In this document: positions 47,870 to 57,474 of the stretch, one piece after another
Layout of the letters: each line of letters begins with the position of its first letter
Numbering within the stretch: position 1 is the first letter of the stretch
NCBI RefSeq assembly: GCF_000315625.1
Contig: NW_005434670.1
Coordinates: 1,013,564-1,077,563, forward strand
Length of the DNA: 64,000 nucleotides
Direction: 5' to 3'
From: Guillardia theta CCMP2712
Lineage: Eukaryota > Cryptophyceae > Pyrenomonadales > Geminigeraceae
Program-made: the position numbers and the translations under genes
Notes under the pieces: model-generated
Told to the model about the DNA's origin: nothing
What the model saw: only the letters and a program-made list of their open reading frames with translations
Databases searched by the model: none

Positions 47870-48420
47870 CGAGCGGGGTGGGGTGATATGAGTACCCGTA
47901 TATTTTAGTCTTTGAACCCCTTCCTTGCCCAAGGGTACATGGGATATTCTATCAAATTCCTCTACGAGGGGTCAAAAAGTAATCTAGTTTTGGGTAGGGA
48001 CATGTCAGCAAGATGGTGGTCCCCACCGGTTGGTCTGTGCTGGTTGATGGGTTTGATGACAGGGGGTAGGGGTAGGGTACTTGATCAACACTGATGGTAT
48101 TCGGTACCGGTGTCCGTTAGAACTAGAATTGTAAGTACCTGGTTATACCCTTTCCTGGTAGGGGTACTTGTCGGTGAACCGGAGGGTGTATTCATAATGT
48201 ATGGTGTCATCAAGGTCCTTGCTTATGGAGGGGGGTAGGATAGAAATTGGTAGGGTGGTGGCTCGTAGGGATACAATTAGCCACCAAAAGGTTGAGAGGG
48301 GAGGGGGTATTCCCGATGTGCGTGAGGAATAACAAGGGGTGGGGGTGAGCTCAAAATGATGGAGATATGGGTGGGGTATGGATACGCCGCAGTATAAAGA
48401 GTAGGGTGGGTGGAGCAGGT
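47870..48420. other. G-rich GGGGT block
   Basis: GGGGTGGGGTGATATG, GGGGGTAGGGGTAGGGTAC, GGGGGTAGG and GGTACC/GTACC words, all G-rich on the + strand, upstream of the thioredoxin gene. No gene is seen in it, although its end must serve as the thioredoxin promoter. Confidence 0.6.
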
Positions 48421-48434
48421 CGTAGAGACAGAGG

Positions 48435-48954
48435 ATGGTGAAGGAAGTTGCGACTAAGGCAGAGTTCGACAGCATTATTGCGACAGACAAGGTGACATCA
48501 TGTTGAGATGTTTCATGATTGAATGAGCGTGTTCTTAAACTCTTTATTATTGCTTCTCTACTTGAGTTTTCGACTCTTTGACTGTGATGTGCAGCCTGTT
48601 TTCGTTGATTTTTCTGCGACGTGGTGTGGACCATGCCAGAGGATTGGACCTGTTTTTCACAAGCTAGCTGATGAGTACGGCGACAAGTGCATTTGCATCA
48701 AGATTGATGTTGACGACAACGAGGTGAGTTTGGCAATTTCACTAACCTCAGGCACATGGTGACGAGATACTCTCCAGGAAACTGCGGCTGCTTGTGGAGT
48801 TGAGTCCATGCCCACTTTCCATGTTTACAAGGGTGGCAAGCTTGAGCACAAGTAACTTTTTTCTTATCATCCATAGTACTAGTAACACTGTGGGTCCAGG
48901 TTCACCGGTGCTGATGAGGGCACTTTGAGAGAGTGCTTCAAGAAGTACTGCTAG
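48435..48954 (+). CDS. TRX: Thioredoxin
   Basis: Small disulfide reductase of about 104 aa, the normal size. Four exons are 48435-48491 ([19 protein letters not shown]), 48595-48723 ([20 protein letters not shown]), 48778-48851 ([20 protein letters not shown]) and 48900-48954 ([17 protein letters not shown]). It has the WCGPC active site, the cis-Pro (SMPTF) and no targeting peptide, so a cytosolic h-type thioredoxin is likely. All splice phases agree, and the second and third introns are only about 50 nt. Cys also occur near the C-terminus and in [15 protein letters not shown]. Start: the ATG directly precedes the conserved VxxxxxFD segment. Confidence 0.95.
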
Positions 48955-49562
48955 ATCAAATCTGCTCAAACAAGTGTAAACGATTGCTTCGTATTGGGAG
49001 GCAGGGGTACTTGCCTACAGAACACAACTTGAAAATAAGTAAATAGCTTGTGATATTTCCTGGTTCTCAATTCTCATTGTGGTCGAACCTGCTTTTGGTG
49101 CACCCGACTCTAAAGGCTCGTCACCAGAAGCTGATCTTGCTCGCAATTCTTCATCTGACCATGGCGAGTGTGTTGTGAAATCATCCTTGAGTTTGAATCA
49201 TAGCATAATATTGTCAACTTTTTGCTCGTGAAGCCCATTTCGAACCGTTGAACCAGATCTGCAATAACGGTTCTGAAAGTTCCCCTCAAAACTTCCCGAG
49301 TCCGTGTATTGGGTGACCGGAGGTACGGTATCGTAATCAGTAGTGTTGCCGCGGCCCGTCAAGGACAATCCGATGATCACTGGGAGACACTGTTGGCCAG
49401 GACCAAGAGGAACCAAACTTGAAGTTTCAAGTCAAGTTGCCAGCCGGGTCCCCGCATCAAAGCCTACATGATCACAGTGGCGCCTGCACTGTGCCTTTAC
49501 CGACTGCTGCCCCCCAAACTTAACTGATATCTTCACTTAACTGCGCGCAGGACAATTCTCCT

Positions 49563-49590
49563 TTTACTCAAAGTTAAGTGAAAAATCATT
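49563..49590 (+). mobile_element. 28-nt AT-rich element, copy 5, with 13-bp flanking duplication
   Basis: TTTACTCAAAGTTAAGTGAA then AAATCATT. It is flanked by a perfect 13-bp direct repeat AGGACAATTCTCC at 49549-49561 and 49594-49606. This is the clearest target-site-duplication-like pair in the window. Confidence 0.7.
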
Positions 49591-49669
49591 ACGAGGACAA
49601 TTCTCCCGTGCTGTCCACAGGGCCCCGGTTGACTCATCCGGATTACCCGATCGGACAACGGAGGCTCTT

Positions 49670-49697
49670 GTTACTCAAAGTTAAGTTAAAAATCAGT
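49670..49697 (+). mobile_element. 28-nt AT-rich element, copy 6
   Basis: GTTACTCAA followed by the exact core AGTTAAGTTAAAAATCAGT and then ACG, as in copy 3. The flanks (ACGGAGGCTCT / ACGAGGATAGA) are only weakly similar. Confidence 0.55.
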
Positions 49698-49953
49698 ACG
49701 AGGATAGACCCGTTGTCAACTTCAGATTCCTCGTGTGCTAGAATAGGAGGGGGTGGTCGTTTGTGCTCTAAGTACCCCTTCGAACATATGGAAGACTATG
49801 GGTATTCACAAGGGAAATGGATGGGGGAAAATCTATTTGTGTCATTTGAGGGGGTAGGGGGTGATGTACCATCTCGTCTTGCAAATAAAAATGAAGAAGA
49901 TTTCAGTCAAAAATGAAAGCTCACATCTACATTTGACTCAGGCAGGGAAAGGA

Positions 49954-50604
49954 ATGCAGGAGACCAAGGTAGACGTTGAGGGGCAGAGTGAGGGAGCGAG
50001 GGGGCAGGACGAGAAGGATGCGCAACAACGACGCCAACAACAGGGAGGACAAGAGCATGTCATACTGTGGGGTGGAGTGTGCGTGCATGCAGGAACGGGT
50101 GTGCCACTGAAGAACGAAGAGCTGAAGGCCACTAAACTCGACACGGGTGGCGACAAGGCGAGTCCTCGTCAAGAGAATGCGGATAAAGGTCTTGATGCAT
50201 TAGTGGGTGGCGTATGCGTGAATGCGGTGAGTGGAAAACCGGTCAAGAAGGAGGAGTTGGGAGCTCTACACCTGGAAGAATTTCTCCCTTCATCTCACCG
50301 TTGCCCCTGTTGTGGCACTATGATCGGTGGGGCTGAGCGTGAGCAATCGATGTGTGACAATCAACGATGGAGCTGGAAAGGAGAGCCGATGTTCTGCTGC
50401 TTTTGTGCAAACTTGAAGGGATTGGGCAGTTTGAGCCATTTTGGATGTGAACTCTGTAAATCCCGGAGAAAACGATTCTACAAGAGGCAGTCTTTGCTCA
50501 ACTCCAATTGCATTAATTGTGGCAAGCCTGGTAGTCAGCATGTGCCTGCTGATCCCAATGGAAGGGTAAAGTTTCACCTGCTCAAGTGTGTGTCGACTAA
50601 ATGA
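49954..50604 (+). CDS. Cys-rich protein with an internal repeat and zinc-ribbon-like knuckles
   Basis: Not recognised. The frame is open from 49861; the Met at 49954 (MQETKVDVEGQ) is the more likely start because the segment before it is AT/G-rich junk. The N-terminal third is charged and Gln-rich. Two copies of a ~24-residue unit follow: GGVCVHAGTGVPLKNEEL and GGVCVNAVSGKPVKKEEL, about 40 residues apart. The C-terminal third has paired cysteines, CPCCG, CCFCAN, CELCKS and CINCG, compatible with two treble-clef/zinc-ribbon sites, with a basic RRKRFYKRQ stretch between. Nucleic-acid or protein binding is possible but unproven. It appears intronless and lies downstream of an island with three 28-nt elements. 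Confidence 0.6.
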   Translation: MQETKVDVEGQSEGARGQDEKDAQQRRQQQGGQEHVILWGGVCVHAGTGVPLKNEELKATKLDTGGDKASPRQENADKGLDALVGGVCVNAVSGKPVKKEELGALHLEEFLPSSHRCPCCGTMIGGAEREQSMCDNQRWSWKGEPMFCCFCANLKGLGSLSHFGCELCKSRRKRFYKRQSLLNSNCINCGKPGSQHVPADPNGRVKFHLLKCVSTK

Positions 50605-51065
50605 AAAGACCTTTCTACCGGAGCTCGAAAAGAAATGTAAACTTCGCTCCGCGAGTGTAGTTCTCTTGCAGTGAAAAGTTTTAGATCCTGCATCCATTTG
50701 GAAAATTAAAACACGATGCAAAATTTACGATGAGCTGTCCGATCGAGTATAGACCGAGTACAAGATCGACTTTCGTTGTTCAATGACAAAGTGCATAGCA
50801 TTGTACAACAGTTCAAACTGTGGAGGTGGGAACACAGTGAAAGGCCATCAATGCAGTAGATGAGTGAAACTTCAATAGGGAGCAGCGGCACTAAAGGGAC
50901 AAGGAAGGATCTTTCCACTTTCGTTCAATTCATCCATGACACAGCAAGACTCTATTCCTGTGAGCTGCTGATAATCCCTTGTTTCTACTTCATAATTTTG
51001 CATTTGGCATGAGAACCTCGTTAATTGTTTCATCTCCAACCTGCAGATTCTCTACAAGTCAGGCA
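50605..51065. other. Tail-to-tail intergenic region
   Basis: 3' sides of the Cys-rich protein gene and of the phosphoserine phosphatase gene. No gene or repeat is recognised. Confidence 0.4.
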
Positions 51066-52801
51066 TCAATAGGACTGAAAAACTTGAAACACCTCGTTGA
51101 GAGCTTCCCTGTCCCTCACACCAAGCAGGTAGAGGATGCCGTCTAGTCCGAGCGTGCTGATTCCCACTTTTGCCTGCGAAACGAACTTCAGAGCCTGGAC
51201 AGCAAGCCTGACCGTCAAGTAGCAGTAGCAGCTCACCTGCTCTTTAACCTTCGGCTTTGCATGGAAAGCAACACCGAGCCCAGCGAGCTTGAGCATAGGA
51301 ATGTCGTTGGCACCATCACCGACTGCAATAACTTGCTTAAGAGACAAGCCCTCCTTCTTCGCAATCTCCTGAAGCAGCTCTGCCTTCCTATTGCCGTCAA
51401 CGATTTCTCCCTTCACTTCTCCTGTAAGTTTTCCATCCTTGAAGTCCAGCTCATTGGCGTGCACATAGTCGATTCCCAGCTTCTTCTGCAAGAAGCGAGC
51501 GAAGTAGGTAAAACCTCCTGACAGGATTCCAACCTTGTAACCCAACCTCTTAAGGTTAGCTATCAGCCTTGGAGCTCCTTCTGTGACAGGGAGTCCCTCA
51601 GCAATCTCCTGCAGGACATTCTCGTCCATCCCCTTGAGGAGTCTCATACGCCTCTTGAAGCTTTCCTTGAAGTCAAGTTCCCCTCGCATGGCTGCTTCTG
51701 TGATTTCTGCCACCTGCTTCCCAACATTTGCCTTCTTGGCCAGTTCATCAATGACCTGAACAAGCAATTACCGATCCGGCTACCCAGGATCGCGAAAGAT
51801 TTACCTCGCACTGTATGAGAGTCGAGTCCATGTCGAAGAGAATGAGGCGCCTGTTTCTTCTATAGAGATCATCGTCCTACAGAAAGGGCAACATAAGGAA
51901 GGAAGCGACAGGAGATTCGAGTGGTAACAATGTCAAACCTGCACAGCGATGTCGACAGGTTGGCTGAGAGAGACTTTGAAGAGTTCTTCTCTCATTTGAT
52001 CCACATTGCGAGGCTTTCCGCTGACCTTTCAAGAAAGTGAACAAGAGATTACCAAGAGAGAAATCGAATTACCTCGAACTGAAGGGCAGATCGTTGCCCT
52101 TTCACATTAGTGCTGAGGTATTCGTCAATGGTCAAGCGCTCCAGTCAGAAGGAACTCACGAATTGAGGCCCCGCAATGAAACTCGACCAGAAAGTCGAGT
52201 AATGCTGTCAATGTTCAAGTTGTTGTCGAAGATGATCTTCGTTACTGCCACCGACAGGCTCAACTACAACAACAACAATCGAGAGGCTAGTTCACCAATG
52301 GCAAGGTATTGTGCCTGGAGCCTCCTAGTGAGCAGAGTCACAGTGAAACGAGGCTTGGTTTGTTCGGCGACCCATCTTTCGTAATCAGGAGCAGAGATGG
52401 GAGTGAAATTGACTGGGTGTAGTCATCAAGAGTGTCAGCGCAAAGCAAGCTCTTGTAACACGGATCCCACCACCTGTGAGCCCCAGGTGATGTGCCATGA
52501 AGACGATCTCCTTCAGGACGTTCAGACCTGCGCGAACCTGTCATTGCTTGCAGAAACCTCTCACTCTCAGTGCCTGGCTCAGCCGGGGCCTCGATTAGCA
52601 TGCCGAGAGACAGCATATCGTGGATCTCTGCAACCGTATTGACAAACTCATCAACACACGTCAGATGCGTCGGTTACCAGCTTGCCCGATGTCGAGGACG
52701 GTAACGTTGTGCTTGCCCATCGTCTCGGTCAGGGCTGCGGTGAGACCCGGGCGAGCTCTCTCGCCCTTCACTGTGAGAAGAAAAATTTCTCGGCGAGGCA
52801 T
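51066..52801 (-). CDS. serB: Phosphoserine phosphatase with two N-terminal ACT domains
   Basis: Last enzyme of the phosphorylated serine pathway (phosphoserine to serine). At least eight short exons were read. First ACT domain: MPRREIFLLTVKGERARPGL, NVTVLDIGQA and VIHDMLSLGMLIEAPA. A linker exon follows (GLNVLKEIVFMAHHLGL), then NFTPISAPDYERWV and the second ACT-like domain (KPRFTVTLLTRRLQAQYLAI; IIFDNNLNIDSITRLSG). The HAD phosphatase part has motif I in LILFDMDSTLIQCE, VGILSGGFTYFA as motif II, DGNRKAELL with the catalytic Lys, and GDGANDIPMLKLAGLGVAF as motif IV; it ends VFQVFQSY with TGA at 51066-51068. ACT-ACT-HAD is a bacterial SerB layout, so an old bacterial or plastid-related origin is likely, though the gene is now fully intron-bearing. 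ACT domains suggest serine feedback control (family knowledge). Confidence 0.9.
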
Positions 52802-52852
52802 TTTAGGACTCCCTCCAGACTGGAAATTGATTCAATGAACTGACGATTGAGA

Positions 52853-52904
52853 CAGATCTTTGACATCTTCTACACGAACAGATCTTTGACATCTTCTACA
52901 CGAA
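52853..52904. repeat. Two tandem copies of a 26-bp unit
   Basis: CAGATCTTTGACATCTTC-TACACGAA occurs twice without mismatch, about 50 bp upstream of the serB start codon, so it may lie in the promoter or 5' UTR. Confidence 0.9.
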
Positions 52905-54450
52905 CATAGATCAAAGTGTTGTGATGAATCATCAGCACTCAAAACCAAAATCCATGTGCACATTTCGCGATTTGCGTTACACCCCTGCCTCCTCACGATT
53001 AGTTGTTCTGCCTGTTCATACGCGTCCCTCTGCAGTAGTTCGCTCTTCTTCCTGCCTCGCAGTGCTGTTCTATTCTTTTTTGTTTTGTGTTTTGCACCCT
53101 TAAACATTTTCTCGTCATTTTGGCTGAAAGCGAAATGACGATCCCCTCCTCGTCTAATCTTGCTATATGATCCTGGCTTCACATCAATGCTCCACATCTT
53201 CAGATGGTATAGATTTCCTCTCTGATGATCATGACTTCTTTCATCAACGTCCTTGAGTCTCCTCCCGTTCTCTCTTTAACGTATCTCGTCCTCTCGCTTC
53301 ATTCCTCCTCCTCACATCCTCTCCCCCCCTCTATTCCGCGGGGCCGCAAAAACGAGCACAAGAAGCCTCATTCGAACCTGTTTCCTGTGGGTGTTCTTTG
53401 TCATCAAAAGCTGAAAATAACTTCGTCTGTATTTCAAAACTTCTTTTTGATATTCAAATGTACAGGTTGAGTTATGCATGGTTGTGAAAATATGGCGCTG
53501 GTTCTTATCAGACAAGCGTGAGTTGGATTCCCTATTGACCGTTACGCTTGAGTGAACTCATAACCGTCTATATAGTTGTTGGCACCGAGCCAAACAACTA
53601 GGCTTCTACAGTTTTTTAATCAACAATTGGGGGATAAATAGGGGGTAGTTTTAGATGTATAAGGAGGGGTAGTAGCAGGGTACGGGTTTGCTCTGGTAGA
53701 AACTTCGGGCAAAGGGGTCACAAAATCTTCGATTTATTTCATTTAATTCTGTGACTTGTGAAAACATTGCTGTACTTTTCGAGAAAGGTGGAATAAATAC
53801 ATCACAAAAAGTCCCCTGCCGGTAACGACGATGTTTCCGGGAAATCTTGGTAGGGGTGGGTTATCTAAAATCATGGGTCATATTTGTCTTACAGGGGTAT
53901 ATGAAGCTCTCAATGGAAAATAATGGGGTACTTTTTGTAATGAATTACAATATTTAAGCACGGGTACATTTTTTTTGACAGGGGTGCTAGCGAACTAATT
54001 GTCAACAAGAGAGGGTGGGGGGTACTATTTGAGGGGTGGGGGTAGGGGAGGTGGCGCATCATGTCAGAGAGTGAACCATATGAAGGAACAGATGGAAGAG
54101 GGAGAGGGGCAGGGAGAGGAAGAGGAAGAGGAAGGTAGAGAGGGTAGTGGAAGGAAGGAAGCGCGGGGAAAGTGCGACAAGGCAGGTAGAACGTTGGCGA
54201 GCAAGCTGGGTGGAAGGGAAGGACTAACACTACTAGGGAAGATTGCAGCCTGATGTTTGGCTGTATGCTCATTGTCTTTGACCTGAGTCCAGGGTGTAAT
54301 TGCTGAGGGAAAGAGATTTTGCCATGAATTTAATGTTCAAGCTGAGTGCTCTACAGGTGCTCTGGCCCGACGCATGGTTCAAACACCTTCCATGGATGGG
54401 ATAAGATGAAGACAAGGGGAGACCCATATTCTGCCTGAAAATTAGAAAAC
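52905..54450. other. Gene-free region with a G-rich block
   Basis: No supported gene. 53630-54060 has GGGGGATAAATAGGGGG, GGGGTAGTAGCAGGGTACG, GGTAGGGGTGGG and GGGTGGGGGGTAC words of the G-rich class. 54090-54150 is purine-rich (GGAAGAGGAAGAG), giving a spurious poly-Glu frame. Confidence 0.5.
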
Positions 54451-57385
54451 ATGTCGGATCCTATCTCACAGCTCGGGTCATGGTTTGGCCAAGAGAGAAA
54501 TCAGAGCTTTGGAGAACTTCCGAGCAGGAGGAGCAGTGCACAGACAGTGGCGAAGGTGCCTGAGAAAGACAAGACCGAATGCTTCGGTGTCGGGCTAGCG
54601 TTCGAGATCGGGAGGGACAGCAGTCTGTTTGTGTCACAGCTGGACCCATCATGCTCTGCTGCTCGGTCAGGAGTGATCCAAGTGCATGACGAGATCTTGA
54701 AGATCGATGGGGAGTTGGTCGAGAAGCAGTCCCTGAACCTTCTCAAGTCCAGGGTGCTGGGCAGGCAGGGCAGCTTCGTGAACATGACGTTTCGACGCCT
54801 TACCGATCGAGGATTGTTCGTGTTCGAGGTTGAGCTGATGAGAGGGGCCGCAGAGTTCATCGAGATCGTCAGCCAGTGCAAGCTGATGACCAAGGAGAAC
54901 AAGAAGCTGGTGGCTCAGATTCGAGAGTCCGAGCTGACGGCTGAGTCACACAGGGAGAACATGATGACGATGCTCAAGGATCTGCAGAAGTTCGAAGAGA
55001 TTACAGCACAGTATCAAGCTCTTCAGAGGAGGGCGGAGGGGGAGAACGAGCGGCTGTCCAAGGAAGTGGCTCAGCTCAGGCAGCTCCTTGCGGATCGAGG
55101 GGAGCAAGGCGACCAGGTGTGTCCGGCAGGAGGAGGATTGCTGGTTGACGATCTGGCCAGGACTTGAAACAGCGCGAGGAAGTAGAAGCTCGTCTGCTAG
55201 CGGAGGTCCCTGCATGTTCCTCCGACGGATGTGACTGACGATGAAGCAGAGGAAGGAGTTGGAGTTGTTCTATCAAGGAAGAGAAGAGGAGCTCAAAAGA
55301 GAGGTACTCCAAGTCTTCTCTTCATGGCCATCCTGCTGGACAGCCGTGACCTGTGTTTCAGGTTCAAAGCCTCCAGGCCGTCATCAGAGACATGCAGGCA
55401 GCAAGGGAGAGGAGTCAGCAGGAGCAGCAGCAGCTTCTGCAGCACGAGCAGGAGCATCGAGGGCTCACCGCGGAGCTCGAAGAGCTGAGAACTGCGAATA
55501 ATAATTTGACCGCTAGAGTTGTCAAGATGAATGAGGAGATGACGTCCAAGAGGCTGCAGGGGGCAGCTCGGGAAGAGCACATGCTGGATCAGATCAGGCA
55601 GGCGGAGCGAGAGAGCTCGTCGTTGAGGAAAGAGATCGAAGGAGTGAAAACTCAGCTGGAGTTGACGAGGTTGGAGCTGAAGGAGAAGGAGTTGGAGGTA
55701 GCGAGGATGAACAGCGGGAGCCAGGAGGAGATGAAGACGTTGGCCGCCAAGCATGACAAGTCGCTGTCCAAGATCGTCAAGTTGGAGGAGGAGATCTGGA
55801 GCAAGAAGTCGGAGCTGCAGGCGTTCGAGCAGAGGATAAGGCTTCTGACGGAGAAGACGGAGACCGTCGGATCGGAGAGGGACGAATGGAGGAGAAGGTT
55901 TACCAATATGGAGGAGAAGAACAAACACCTCATGATCGAGCTAGAAGCGACCAAGTCAGAGGCCAAGAGGACGGTCGCGGAGGTCGTCAAGGAAAAAGAC
56001 ATTCACATCTCCAGCCTCGAAGAGGAGGTGGAAACTCTGCGAGCAGACAAGGACAGGATCAAGGTGCTCAGCAGCCGCACCCGCCAGGAGCTCTTCCAGC
56101 AGCGCGAGAGGACTGAGAGCCTGGAGGAGGAGGTGCGGCGGCTAGGCGATCTGATGCAGGAGGAGCAGGAAGGGAAGAAGAAGCTCTCGCAAGAGATCTC
56201 CCTCCTCGTCCGCCAACTCGACGAGCTCCGCGATCGCTCGTCCTCCATGATGGTGGATGAGAGTCGCTCGCAGCTGGCTGCGATGCAAGAGGAGCTGGCG
56301 AGAGAGCGACAGTCGCGTCAGGAGGCGGAGGAGAGGCTCCTCACTGCTCTCCTGGAACGAGAGGAGGTTGTTGAGAGCAAGGATCAGGTCAAGGTGGAGC
56401 TGACAAGCAACAAGCAGCTGGTCGAGGCGCTTCACGGGGTGGGAGAGCTCCAGGTGAAGCTCTCAGAGGACATCGCCATCTTCCTTGATAGCCTCGACCT
56501 CGCCCATCAGCCCTCCTGGTCGCCACTGGAGGAGGAGCAGAAGAAGCCCTCCTGGTCCCTGTGGAGCTCGGATCACTCCGCATCTGTGCTTGAACTGCTG
56601 GGCAAGCAGGAGGCAAGCATGCTCGTGCTCTCCAGCAGCCTCGGACAAGCTGACTCGTCCTGCGAACGACTCGCCCAGCTCACTCGCCAGCTGCACGAGT
56701 CCTTCGAGTCTCAGGGAAGCCTGAGATCCACCGCGAGAGTGAGGCAGGAAGAGGAGACGGCGGGGGAGGAGAGGGGAGGCGAGGAGCCGTCAAGTAGTCC
56801 CATGGACAGCTTGAACCATGTTGGGGAGGGAGGAGAGGAGAATGGAACGGATGTGGGCGGGGTGGCGGTGGAGGAATCGAGCGGCGCGCGTGACAGTCAA
56901 GTGGGTCGCTTCTTAGTTAACGGCTTCAAGGTGAAGGAGGACGATCAGTTGAAGCCTGTTGTGGAGATCCTCCGCTCCGTACCGAAGCGAGGATGCCTGT
57001 GGAAAGGAGTGCGAAAGAGTTCCAAGCTGAATTTCAGCGAAGGAGAGTCAAATTGCGTGTATCTGCTACCAGAGCAGGAAGAAGATGAAGGAACTTGTGC
57101 TCCCGTCAGCAGCTGGCGGACTTCCCTCGATGTAGAGGTAACGAACTTGATTCTTACGGCAGTTTTCCCTTCTCTCACTCCCCGCTCCCTTCCCTCTGCT
57201 TCTCACTATCACCCCCCCTCCTCACCTCTGCGCTTGCTCGAGTACTGGCGCCTGCCTTGTCCTTGATTTCTACTGCCCATGAATACTTGAGGCAGGAAGA
57301 GCTGGAAGTGGCCGAGGAGGAGCTTGACCAGCTTGTCCGAGAAAACACTCGCGTGAATGCAGGCTCTTCCTACAGCTTCTGCTGA
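54451..57385 (+). CDS. PDZ-domain coiled-coil protein
   Basis: About 870 aa. It starts MSDPISQLGSWFGQERNQSF. A PDZ domain occupies about residues 45-130: FGVGLAFEIGRDSSLFVSQL as carboxylate-binding-loop region, AARSGVIQVHDEILKIDGEL and GRQGSFVNMTFRRL. Long coiled coil follows for about 500 residues (LMTKENKKLVAQIRESEL onwards). Small in-phase exons (REEVEARLLAE; RKELELFYQGREEELKRE) bridge to VQSLQAVIRDMQAARERSQ. The coiled coil is Glu/Lys/Arg-rich. A less structured acidic region lies around 56740-56900, and the last exon gives EELEVAEEELDQLVRENTRV with stop at 57385. It is probably a cytoskeletal or basal-body scaffold, but only PDZ and coiled coil are seen. Introns are 50-130 nt. It is tail-to-tail with the RelA/SpoT-like membrane protein gene, 89 bp apart. 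Confidence 0.8.
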
Positions 57386-57474
57386 GTCTTTTGCGCCTCC
57401 TCCATGTTTGTCCTACCGGCATACTAACAAGAAAGAATAGTCTATTAACAATCTCTACTTCTCAACACTGCTTC

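Larger units (their letters stand above)
49230..49735. other. GC-rich/mixed island carrying three 28-nt element copies
   Basis: Contains GGTACGGTATCG, GTTGCCGCGGCCCGTC and GGGCCCCGG words, two clear copies of the AT-rich element and one degenerate minus-strand copy at about 49517-49541 (CTTAACTGATATC ... CACTTAACTG on +). It is followed by G-rich words (49745-49870). No gene lies between the thioredoxin stop and 49860. Confidence 0.6.

Noticed and set aside
52832..53197. 121-codon minus-strand frame just upstream of serB as an N-terminal extension
   Set aside because: It does not join the serB frame without an invented intron, spans a 26-bp tandem repeat, and the ACT domain already begins properly at the serB Met.
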